From: Cristatella mucedo
Taxonomy: Eukaryota > Bryozoa > Phylactolaemata > Cristatellidae
Length of the DNA stretch: 64,000 nt
Reading direction: 5' to 3'
Assembly (NCBI GenBank): GCA_009760855.2
Contig: WPIO01000181.1
Location: forward strand, 368,001 to 432,000
Shown here: positions 55,450 to 64,000 of the stretch, piece after piece
How positions within the stretch are numbered: the first letter of the stretch is position 1
How the letters are laid out: each line of letters begins with the position of its first letter
Made by a program: the position numbers and the translations under genes
The notes under the pieces: model-generated
Databases searched by the model: none
Told to the model about the DNA's origin: nothing
Seen by the model: the letters and a program-made list of their open reading frames with translations, nothing else

Positions 55450-56775
55450 GGACGAATCACAGGGACCCACTAAATGCTGTCCTAAATAGGTGTGTTTTTA
55501 AGTTTCTTTTAAATGTGGTCAGGTCATGGGATGTTCGGACGCAGGTCGGGAGGTCGTTCCAGACTTTGGGAGCATACGAGCTAAATTCATGGTCTCCAAA
55601 GGATTTAAGGTTTGTACGAATTATGTCCAGACTTTTGGATTCCGAAAAGTGGGTGGTACGATGCTTGGCCTGATGGGGTAGTATATCTGAAAGATAGGCT
55701 GGAGCCATAGAATGAAGAGACCTAAAAGCGAGTGACAAAACCTTGAAGTCAATCCGTTGCCTCACTGGTAGCCAGTGCAGGTCGGTGAGAAGTGGAGTAA
55801 TGTGGCAACTGGGACGCTCACGACAGACAAGCGTAGCTGCCGAGTTTTGCACTAGCTGCAATCGCCTGATCGCACATGCTGGTAGGCCAGTAAGCAGTGA
55901 CTTTCAGAAGTCGAGACGGGATTTCACGAATGCATGGACCAAATTAGATGTGGTATCCTTATCTAAACAAGCCCTAATTTTAGCAATGTTATGAAGCTGA
56001 AAATAGGCAGACTTGACTGTGGAGCTGATGTGGTCGTCTAACGAGAGGTCGCTTTGGAATATGACACCTAGATTTCGAGCTGATTCAACTGGAGATATGC
56101 TGGCAGAGCCAATTTTGAAAGTCAGCCTTTCCAATCTCTGAATCACACTGGGTTTGCCAATAACTAGTAAGTTAGTTTTATCATCGTTTATTTTAAGAAA
56201 ATTTGCTGCCATCCATGTGCGGATGTCATCAATGCATGCATCAAGTGAGTTTAGAGAATTTGAGGTGCTCGAAGGCTGGGAGGGATCAAAGCTGAGCTGT
56301 GATGGTACACTAGGTAAGGCGGTTGCTTTCACGACCTTGGTCCCGAGGTCGTTGGTTCGATTACTGCGGTGGGCGATTCTTTATCGCCACTGCAAGCGGT
56401 AGTGATAGTCGTAAAGGCTCTTCTGTCGCTATACAAAAAGAGGCTGTTTAATCAGCTAGGATTCATTCATTCATTCAAAGCAAAGGTACAACTGAGTGTC
56501 ATCCGCATAGAAGTGAAAGCCTAGATTGTGCTTGGCAATGACATCAGCAAGAGGGAGAGTATAAACCGTGAAAAGAACCGGACCTAGCACAGAGCCCTGA
56601 GGTACTCCATATTTTAGAGGTACTTCAGATGATCTTTGTTCATTCACGTAAATACTCTGGAGTCTCCCACTGAGATAGGACCTGAACCACTGCAGAGCAG
56701 TGCCAGTGATGCCCAGGCGAGATGAGAGGCGCTCTAGAAGTACTTTGTGATCGATGGTATTAAAGCTGCCGAAAG
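55446..56775 (-). mobile_element. LINE-A copy lacking its 3' stem-loop
   Basis: It starts in the 3' UTR (AAGGACGAATCACAGGGACC), then ORF 55457-55861 (CHITPLLTDLHWLPVRQRID to TFKRNLKTHLFRTAFSGSL), 55904-56270 (DDKTNLLVIGKPSVIQRLER) and, beyond the SINE, 56478-56775 (YADD region, GVPQGSVLG reversed). The terminal stem-loop is replaced by the AT microsatellite. Confidence 0.9.
56292..56475 (+). mobile_element. SINE-A, copy 6, inserted in LINE-A
   Basis: Head TGAGCTGTGATGGTACACTA, palindrome ACGACCTTGGTCCCGAGGTC, GGTTCGATTAC, body and a CATTCATTCATTC tail. GATCAAAG on the left and TTCAAAG on the right mark the target duplication in the LINE. Confidence 0.9.
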
Positions 56776-56839
56776 ATATGCAGGCTATTGCTTATGCTTT
56801 TTTCAAATATGTTGTTGTTCATAGCGCTGCATGCAAAAT

Positions 56840-56938
56840 ATCGAGCACTGCACATGTAAATCGCCTAGAAAGAGATTGGATTCTCTGAGGGCGCTTTATT
56901 AAGTGCATTATTATTATTATATTAATATATTATTATCA
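56840..56938 (+). mobile_element. LINE-A 3' stem-loop fragment
   Basis: GTAAATCGCCTAGAAAGAGA, GGGCGCTTTATTAAGTGC and ATTATTATTATATTAATA tail. Confidence 0.85.
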
Positions 56939-57266
56939 CTGTGTCGTACATGCTGAATTATTGTGAGCTACAGGTCTTTCCACATTTCAGGCATTGTGCA
57001 GAGATACCCGTACTAGTTGGGGGAGCGCGGTTATAACAGTAGCGACATTGTAAACACTCTCATTTCTAATGCTTTGATTATAACTTTGTGCTTTCAAGAT
57101 AAGAACTAAGCGGCTAGCATGCTTAACGGGCAACCCAAATTACGTGGCTTGTAGATTTGCAATCTTGCTAGGCAGAGTGTGCGATTTGATTTCTTGACAG
57201 TTCGTTTATATTTAGTTTGTCTTCCCAATTGTTATCAGCGTGAATTCCCCTGCATTTTTGCCACAG

Positions 57267-57416
57267 GCTGAACTTACACAATTCAAGATGGCAAGAAATC
57301 TTATTCTTAAAGTGAAACGTAAAGGTTCTTCGGCGATTGCTACATTTCTGACAGAACTGTCTTTAGACGTTGGACTTAAAGATCTAGCAGAGTCTATTCT
57401 TAAGGATACACCGTGA
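57267..57416 (+). CDS. Terminal exon: C-terminal half of the CARD and stop
   Basis: This 150-base phase-0 exon has the acceptor CATTTTTGCCACAG and ends in a TGA at 57414-57416. It encodes 49 residues that read as CARD helices 4-6: KMARNLILKVKRKGSSAIAT, then FLTELSLDVGLKDLAESIL. This matches the CARD pattern of a basic helix ending in (R/K)-(R/K)-G, a short hydrophobic helix and a final L-A-x-x-(I/L)-L. Together with the preceding exon it gives one complete CARD of about 90 residues at the protein's C-terminus. The phase match and the helix order across a 9-kb intron are strong evidence that the two exons belong together. Confidence 0.87.
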   Translation, partial: AELTQFKMARNLILKVKRKGSSAIATFLTELSLDVGLKDLAESILKDTP

Positions 57417-57820
57417 CAAAGGTGAATGCATTGTAAGCGAAACATTATATAATTACATAAACATCACGCAAACAGATTCCGGCTTAGCGATTTGGCATTA
57501 AAAGATAGAGCTGACGTTCCACGTAACCTCGCCTTCCAATGAAATACAGTCATCGGTCAAAGCAATGCGAGTACATTCTGCTGGATGAACGAGCCTACGT
57601 TGTACGTCTTTGTGATTAATCTATATTCTCTTTTTGTGCGAGCTAATGGCAACATTATCTCTAGAACTGAATTGCACTGTAATATTTGAGTCGAGATCGC
57701 TCAGAGTTTCAGCTTTGGCATTTTTTTCAGAATTTTACGCTTAGTCAGTTTTGAGTGTCAGCCGCTCGTCAAGCTGCCGATCAGAAGCCCAGTGCTGTTA
57801 CGATTCTGTAATTGCACAAC

Positions 57821-57826
57821 AATAAA
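57821..57826 (+). promoter_or_regulatory. Candidate poly(A) signal AATAAA of the ROCO-CARD gene
   Basis: AATAAA lies about 400 bases after the stop codon and is followed within 40 bases by GT/T-rich sequence (TTCCTTTGTTTTGG). It is the first canonical hexamer I see downstream of the stop, so a 3' UTR of about 0.4 kb is inferred. Confidence 0.5.
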
Positions 57827-58014
57827 GTTGTGGACATATGCACTTTCCTTTGTTTTGGAGTTACTCACTAAGTTACCAAAATATTTAGTGATAGCGACAA
57901 CTAATAAGTAACGAGCTCGAGGATTTCAGTGAAACACGAGGTGAAAAGACGGCTGTCTGTAGGTCCTTAAGCGGATTTGTGAGTGAAAGATCTATATCAG
58001 CGTCAGTCAGCATC

Positions 58015-58085
58015 TGTAAAGTTCTAGAACGAGAATGAGTGCTGTACGGGCGCTTATCCAATGTATCATTATTATAATTATAATC
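58015..58085 (+). mobile_element. LINE-A 3' stem-loop remnant
   Basis: GTAAAGTTCTAGAACGAGAA, GGGCGCTTATCCAATGTATC and ATTATTATAATTATAATC. It lies downstream of the host gene's poly(A) signal. Confidence 0.6.
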
Positions 58086-58429
58086 ACAGATAATCAGCGA
58101 TAGAATTGAGCTTGTTGGAAGCACTGTTTGATTTGACCAAAGAGCCAAACTCTGCGTTTGTCATTCATGAATCTATTTCAGAAGTTCTTTTGAAGGTATC
58201 CGATATTTTATTAATGCATAGGTTAAATCTAGTGTGTTCTTTGCACTGAATTTGATGTAAGGATTTTCTAGTGTTATCCCGACAGGGCGCACTGTGAGCA
58301 TTTTCAGAAATTTGAAATCATATTCCGCACTGTTCTCTTGCAGCGATTGGGTGCTTATATGGAAAAGCTAATTCTAGGAACACAATTTGCCAGGAACATA
58401 GTGCAGCCACATAGTTTCAACCAATTGTG

Positions 58430-59260
58430 CACGTACATCTACATGAAATGCACATCAATCGATTGAAACGGCTCTGGAAAATTCCTTAATCTACTGAAAT
58501 CCACCATAAGTTGACGGGAAACGGGTTGTGCGGAGCTCCCATTCCCATTGCATATACTAGTTCGCCGGTTTTAATGTGCACCCACGTAATTTTAGCCGAC
58601 TGTGAGAACTACGATCTCGGCTTATAAGTGGCAATTGATAAAAACTCCTTGCGCCCATAATGCAATCCACTGTCAACTGCCACAAGTAGCCGGGAAATCA
58701 ACTATAAGAGGCTGCATATTGCATTCAATCTGCCTTGGTAAGTTCTTCACGTAATGCTAAGTCGTTACGTAAGGTTAGCCGATTGCCAATGTACCATCTT
58801 CACAGGCACTGCATGGTAATTGACAGCAATGGCCAGGCACACATGGCCTCCACTGTGATTCCTCAGAAATTACCGGAAATTGGCTAGATGCAACTCAAGT
58901 TTTCTTTGTCTAGTTAAAGGCTCATTGTGTCAAGTGCAACCAAAGTGATCTTAACCCATTGCGTAGGTACAATCTCAGGCAGATCTTTCGACTGCAATAG
59001 CCCACATGAATACTGCAATCAATTGAAATCCACCTCTAAATTCCCAGACAGCTTGGGCGAAGCTCCTAATACTTGAATTTCATGCATTAGAATTTTCGTT
59101 TTCATGTGTGATCAAAGCACACTTCGTGTCATCGACCATATTAGTTCTTTGGGAATGCAACAGTAATTAAGGGCAGTGGCACGTGCAAGCATTACTATTT
59201 ATTCTTAGCCGCTGTAAATCTACCCGAAATTGTCTGGGTGTAACTAACAATATGATTCAT
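58430..59260. repeat. Diverged tandem repeat, period about 165-190 bp
   Basis: A recurring block occurs near 58494 (TGAAATCCACCATAAGTTGA), 58658 (TGCAATCCACTGTCAACTGC), 58845 (CTCCACTGTGATTCCTCAGA), 59024 (TGAAATCCACCTCTAAATTC) and 59212 (GCTGTAAATCTACCCGAAAT). The first and fourth blocks also share GGAGCTCC/GAAGCTCC and an ATGTGnnnnCA downstream. Similarity is weak. Confidence 0.4.
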
Positions 59261-59769
59261 GTGCAATACACTTGTATTCAAGTACTTTCAATTATTTGAA
59301 GATTCGGGCAGTTTTTTATCTAGTAAGTGAGCTGTAAAGATCCGGGCTATTACTTAAATACTCAGGTGCGAAAACATTCTCGCAGATTGGCTGCCGCTGT
59401 GGTGGCTGTAAATTCGTGCAGATAATATCAGGGTTCTTATGAAGAATCCCTATTTTGTGCTCGTGCGAAGCAGACGGCAAAGCAGACCGATTTGAGTCCA
59501 TTACAATCACTGCTGAGCGATATCGACGGGCAGCTAAGGCCGGTTGTTCGGCCTACACGAGTAGCCGACCTTCTTAGTAAAACTTAGGCTCTTTGGAATG
59601 TTCCACGGTTTATGAGAAAAAACAGAATCTGGTGGCTTCTATTTCTCTCCAGACAAGACAGGTCATGAGCAATCTTGGCGGGACAATATCTCACTAAATC
59701 CACACAAACCAAGAGCATTTGCATTTCTGTATGATTGCAAATAAGTATTTTCACACGCTTAGCAAATGT

Positions 59770-60262
59770 GTGTATGCGTGTATCTCCGTCTGTAACTCCA
59801 CAAAGTCATAAAGACCATGTGGGTGTTACTCGGGAGAGTTTTGCATAGCGCACTCACCGCCTAAGCGGATTTCGGTACGCATTCGGTAGCCAACAGACTT
59901 TGTCTCGCGCAACAAAGAGAAAGTGGGAAGCATAATAGAGTCAGGAGAGCAGTTGAGGTAGTGAGTAGCATGGAAGTAGCAGCTCAGGACCGCTGAACAG
60001 GATGTGCCATAGTCGGCAGTAGAAGAGTAGTTGTCGTTGCGTAAGAATTGTGGAAGCGAGCTCCGCAGTCTAGGACCTGCAGAGCTAAAGCTTCTGTCGC
60101 CGACGGTCTTTAAGCGGAGGAATGGGACAGCTACTTTTTTGTTTTCCACGCAGGACCCGAGGGCGCGAACCGGCCGAAATTGGTGCAGCAGTTCAGCCAG
60201 GCGCGAAGGAGCCGAGCAGCCGTGGCCTTGGCCTTGTGGGTCAGCGCAACTTTAGCATGCAT
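59770..60262 (-). mobile_element. LINE-B 3' fragment
   Basis: Starts on + with GTATCTCCGTCTGTAACTCC. It encodes RLKTVGDRSFSSAGPRLRSS on the minus strand and ends near CTTGTGGGTCAGCGCAAC. A GC-rich insert at about 60125-60215 is not in the copy at 11445. Confidence 0.82.
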
Positions 60263-60414
60263 AAGTCTACGGCTTTCGTCATTCTTTTCGTCCTGCCGAA
60301 ACGCAGCGCAGGAGCTCCAGCGCTTGTTGTTGTACCAAGAACGCCGAGAGCGGTAAGAACGCGTCCGTCGCGTTAGGCGACAGTGCTCGTATGACGGAGG
60401 CGCGAGACTACAAA

Positions 60415-60535
60415 GATTTCATGTAACGCATTTCCGTCTGTAACTTCACAAAGTCGCAGAGACCATTCGGAGTATTACGCACGAGAGCTTGGTATAGCTC
60501 GTTCAAAGCCGAAGCGGCTTTCGGTGAGCACATAG
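60415..60535 (-). mobile_element. LINE-B 3' terminal remnant
   Basis: GTAACGCATTTCCGTCTGTA, ACTTCACAAAGTCGCAGAGA and GAAGCGGCTTTCGGTGAGCA correspond to the family 3' end. GC-rich sequence follows. Confidence 0.7.
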
Positions 60536-60609
60536 GGGGATCTCAGGCCGAATGGCCGAGAACTTCCGCCGGATGGCCATGGCCAAACCACTAGCATTAG
60601 GCCGCCCCG

Positions 60610-61130
60610 AGCCTGGTCTAAATTATAGGACGACAAAATCAACTTAATAGCTGAGGGAAAACTAGGCGTGATTCAGAAATTAGGAGACCTCATTCTCCGG
60701 ATCGGCTCTACTAGCATATGTCCTGCTGAAAATCTGCATGTAATCTGGGTTTCCTCTACCACAGTGAACCTTCAGACGACCTTATCAGCTTCACAGTCAG
60801 GTCTGCATGCTTTCAGCTACATAACATTACCGGGATTAGGAGTTGCTTATACAGGAATACCACATCTAAGTTAGCCCATGCATTTGTGACGTCCCGTCTT
60901 GACTTCTGTAACTCACTCTTTGCTGGTCTTTCGGCGCTTGTTGTCAGACTTTTACAGTTGCTGCAAAACTCTCTGCTAACCTCGTCTGTCGTTCGTGTCG
61001 CATTTGCCACGTCACACCATTTCTCGCCGATTTGCACTTGCTCCCAATCAAGCAGTGCATTGACTTCAAAGTTCTGTCACTCACTTATAGGTCCCTTCAT
61101 TCTCTGGCTCTAGCCTACCTATCACAATTA
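60610..61130 (+). mobile_element. LINE-A RT C-terminal fragment
   Basis: 60668-60874 and 60886-61113 are frame pieces (IQKLGDLILRIGSTSICPAE; TSRLDFCNSLFAGLSALVVR), ending in the LADLHWLP block. Confidence 0.8.
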
Positions 61131-61739
61131 CGGTTGTCCCTCGCCACTTCGTGCTTTGACTCTCGCCGCTTCAGGTTATCGAGTTTTTTCAAATCTATTG
61201 ACTAAGAAGTTGATCGCTATAGCGAAAATAACACAGCCTGCGCTTGATCGTCTGAGTCAATTGTGCACCCCTGTATTGCAATTAAAGTTACAATTGCTGT
61301 AAGTATGGGCTGTAAGCCTATGTATTCGACTACCCCTGCAAATCCTCCAGGGCCAGGTTCAGCCGTTTGACCAATCATTGCGTGTGGGCACAAACGTTTT
61401 TCCAAAAAGTCGGGTGAGGTGAAACTAAGCCAATCAGAGTGTACTGTTCACAGATTGGCTATGCTGGTGCAATTAAATATAGGATAATAGCAATAAATTT
61501 GCAACTTCTAATGTTTCTTATTTTCTCTTATTTTGTCTAATATATTGGGCACTCACAGTGTAATAGTGAATAAAAGGGCGTCATTTCATCTCCAGATGGC
61601 TCAAATAATATTTAAAAACCGTATTTATCGCGAACAGGTTGTTTATGCTCAAACTACGAAAATATTCTATTTCCAAATAGAGCATCAAATTTTTGGAAAT
61701 TCACATCGCTGTATAGTCTGGAACTGATTAAGCACGATA

Positions 61740-62084
61740 AACTAGGGACGACTGTTTTAACCCACCAAGCGAAGCGTCCTACAACCCGCTGTTCTGACTC
61801 GAATCGTTTAGCCATACCGCGTACGAACCTCAAAACCTTTGGAGAGCATGCCTTTCGTTAGTATGCTCCCAAAGCCTGGAACTCACTACCGACGCACGTC
61901 ACAACGTCCACTGACATGACGACATTTAAAAGGTAGCTTAAAACGCACCTGTTTATTTCAGCATTAGGTGGATCGTTGTTACACGTCCTCTACGTGCAGT
62001 TACCTGCCTACACAATGCCTGCTGCTTGCGGATGCTACCACCAAACGTTGGGTAATGCTTTATATGCAGCATCCGTAAAGAGCT

Positions 62085-62131
<47 letters not shown>

Positions 62132-62160
62132 AGTTATCAGGGGGCGTTATAAAAATATAC
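61740..62160 (+). mobile_element. LINE-A 3' end with expanded (GA)n in its stem-loop
   Basis: ORF end (ATTTAAAAGGTAGCTTAAAA) and 3' UTR, then GTAAAGAGCTTAGAGAGAGA with a 44-base GA run at 62086-62129, then TTAGTTATCAGGGGGCGTTA. The inner AGAGA of the stem-loop has become a microsatellite. Confidence 0.82.
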
Positions 62161-62161
62161 A

Positions 62162-62385
62162 AATAATAATAATAATAATATTGCACTTGATAAAGCGCCC
62201 TCAGAGAACTTAATCTCTTTCTAGGCGCTTTACATTTGCTGCAAAGTGATACGCAATAGAATAGTAAGTAAAATCATGCTTGAAAAACAAACAAAATGAA
62301 TAACATGGTTAGGGGTGACATGCACAGGGTCAGCATGCAAATGTGGTTAGTGGCAGCATGAACAGTGTCAGCACGCATATATATA
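62162..62385 (-). mobile_element. LINE-A 3' end fragment
   Basis: AATAATAATAATAATATTGC tail, intact reverse-read stem-loop and 3' UTR to GTCAGCACGCATA. Placed tail-to-tail with the preceding + copy. Confidence 0.88.
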
Positions 62386-62404
62386 TGATTATTATTATTA
62401 TTAT

Positions 62405-62690
62405 TATTATTGTATGCTCCCAAAGCCTAGAATTCACCACCAATGCACGTCGACATGACATGTCGAACTTTAAAAAGAAGCTTAAAACGCACGTGTTTAT
62501 TACAGCATTTGGTTGGTCTTTGTGATTAGTCCTTTGTGTGCATGTATCTACTTACACTATGGCTCCTGCTTGCGTATGCTACCACCAATCATTTGGTAGT
62601 GCTTTCTATACAGCATCTGCAAAGTGCCTAGAAAGAGATTCAGTTCTCCGATGGCGATTTATAAGTGCATAATTATTATTGTTCTTACTA
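62405..62690 (+). mobile_element. LINE-A 3' end fragment
   Basis: Starts at TATGCTCCCAAAGCCTAGAA after an ATT run, includes the ORF end, 3' UTR and stem-loop AGTGCCTAGAAAGAGATTCA, ending in ATTATTATTGTT. Confidence 0.85.
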
Positions 62691-62982
62691 TTGGTCATAG
62701 GGCTGAAAGAGCCAGGTTTTTTAACCTCCAGATGCACGTGTCGGTCATATCATACATCAGCAGCACCGGCTAATGAACCGTACAGACTAAGGCGGCGGCG
62801 AATGACCAACCAGGCTAAAGTTAACGACAGCCACCCACGCTCAAGAAGGCCCGGGGCGAGCACAGCGGCGCACGGCAGCCCGGTGCTGCAGACGACCGAG
62901 AGAATCCCAGAAGCCCCTTTTCTGCCTCCGGCGTGAAGCGGCTGGGAAGCGAAGCTGAAGAAAGTGTCTCGCCTTGTGCTTG

Positions 62983-63362
<380 letters not shown>

Positions 63363-63704
63363 CTTCGGCTAAAACCACGCATGTGAGCAGAACTCATACA
63401 ACTGCTACGTTCTTGGGATTGAGTACTATAATCACTGGGCCAGCGTAAAAAACAGCTCCGACCTTTCAGATGGAAATCTGGTGAAATGCAGTGCGTCATC
63501 CGGACTCCTCTACATGGCAACCGCAGCCGACAGGCAGCCAATAGGCAGCCAGCAGGTGCCCGGCTGCTGCCACCGAACCCTGCTTACAGGCAGCTCGTCA
63601 GTGGGCTTTAAATGCGTGGAAAAATATTTAAATACGATATTTAAATAGTATTACATTTTATATCTTTCAGAAAATCTAAAATTGCTAAAAGTACACATAC
63701 TATT

Positions 63705-63805
63705 TATAATTATGCATTTTATAAAGCACCCTCAGAAAACTCAATCTCTTTCTAGGCGCTTTACATTTGCTGGAGAGGAAGCACGATCGAATGGTTAGTG
63801 GTGTA
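63705..63805 (-). mobile_element. LINE-A 3' stem-loop fragment
   Basis: ATTATGCATTTTATAAAGCACCC-type start, reverse-read stem-loop (TCTTTCTAGGCGCTTTACAT) and GAATGGTTAGTGG, then unrelated GC-rich sequence to the window end with the palindrome GCGCCTAGGCGC. Confidence 0.8.
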
Positions 63806-64000
63806 ACGCCGAAGGCTCGGCGGGGTAGGCTTGACCTGCTGCTTACCTAGCGGCGTAGCCTAGCGCCTACTGCCGTTCGGTGCGCGCCTAGGCGCAATAA
63901 GCTGGCCGCCACGAAACGAGCGTTTCTTGCGCTGACCCGCTTACCGTTACTAAAGGGGGTCGTGAGTCCGCGGCGTGAATTGGAAAGCGAGACACACAAA

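Larger units (their letters stand above)
3809..57416 (+). other. Gene model: LRR-Roc-COR-CARD (ROCO family) protein, 5' incomplete
   Basis: Eight exons join into one open frame: 3809-3877, 7300-7368, 15749-15817, 24348-24488, 31102-31203, 38650-40579, 48235-48416 and 57267-57416. They give 2712 coding bases, which is 903 residues plus stop. All junctions use AG acceptors and GT donors. The first five introns are phase 0, the one after the large exon is phase 1, and the last is phase 0. Predicted domain order: eight LRRs (about residues 1-192), Roc GTPase (about 210-450), COR (about 458-770), a cysteine-containing linker, and a CARD (about 806-900). The protein is probably cytosolic, since no membrane segment is visible. 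ROCO proteins are GTP-binding scaffolds that often dimerise through COR, and CARDs bind other CARDs. A sensing or recruitment role is inferred. No start codon or promoter is in the window, so the LRR array probably continues upstream. Confidence 0.88.

Noticed and set aside
60122-60376. 84-codon GC-rich open frame
   Set aside because: Overlaps a minus-strand LINE-B fragment and its GC-rich insert; no domain visible.
63820-63960. GC-rich palindromes (CGCCGAAGGCTCGGCG, GCGCCTAGGCGC) at the window end
   Set aside because: Short and overlapping, with no flanking duplication or second copy in the window; too little sequence to assign.

Overview
This is invertebrate metazoan genomic DNA; I cannot name the phylum. 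The evidence is one spliced gene with animal-type domains (leucine-rich repeats, a Roc GTPase, COR and a CARD), long introns full of retrotransposon debris, and abundant microsatellites. There are no bacterial operons, and no rRNA or tRNA genes that I can recognise.

One host gene is supported. It lies on the + strand from 3809 to 57416, and its 5' end is upstream of the window. Eight exons join with consistent phase: five small LRR exons (3809-3877, 7300-7368, 15749-15817, 24348-24488, 31102-31203), one large exon with the last LRRs, the Roc GTPase and the COR domain (38650-40579), and two exons that each carry half of a C-terminal CARD (48235-48416, 57267-57416 with the stop). The predicted window-encoded part is 903 residues. 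A poly(A) signal lies at 57821. A ROCO GTPase that ends in a CARD suggests an LRR-sensing, GTPase-switched protein that recruits CARD-containing innate-immune or cell-death partners. That role is inferred from domain families.

The introns are about 3.4-9.6 kb and consist largely of mobile-element remains. (a) LINE-A is an L2/CR1-like non-LTR retrotransposon with a YADD reverse transcriptase. Its 3' end is a conserved stem-loop followed by an (ATT)n tail, and more than 25 5'-truncated pieces lie on both strands. The best copy is at 26264-28215 and another is at 15911-17590. (b) LINE-B is a second, more decayed family with an ACATT-type tail (11445-12035, 34060-35550, 59770-60262 and others). 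(c) Two tRNA-like SINE families share a head: SINE-A has a TTTA/ATTT tail (six copies), and SINE-B carries the LINE-A 3' stem-loop (three copies). (d) A complete but decayed hAT DNA transposon (9646-13015) has terminal inverted repeats, an 8-bp target duplication and two LINEs nested inside. (e) A 238-bp TG...CA segment flanked by a 5-bp direct repeat looks like a solo LTR (18368-18605).

The window also holds three minisatellites (16-, 26- and 20-bp units), a faint ~180-bp tandem repeat (58430-59260), a long near-perfect hairpin (49186-49256), and an unusual telomere-like (TATAGGG)n array with TTTAGGG units next to a 150-bp AT tract (62983-63361). Element boundaries are estimates from reading alone. 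Stretches described as empty are places where I recognised nothing.
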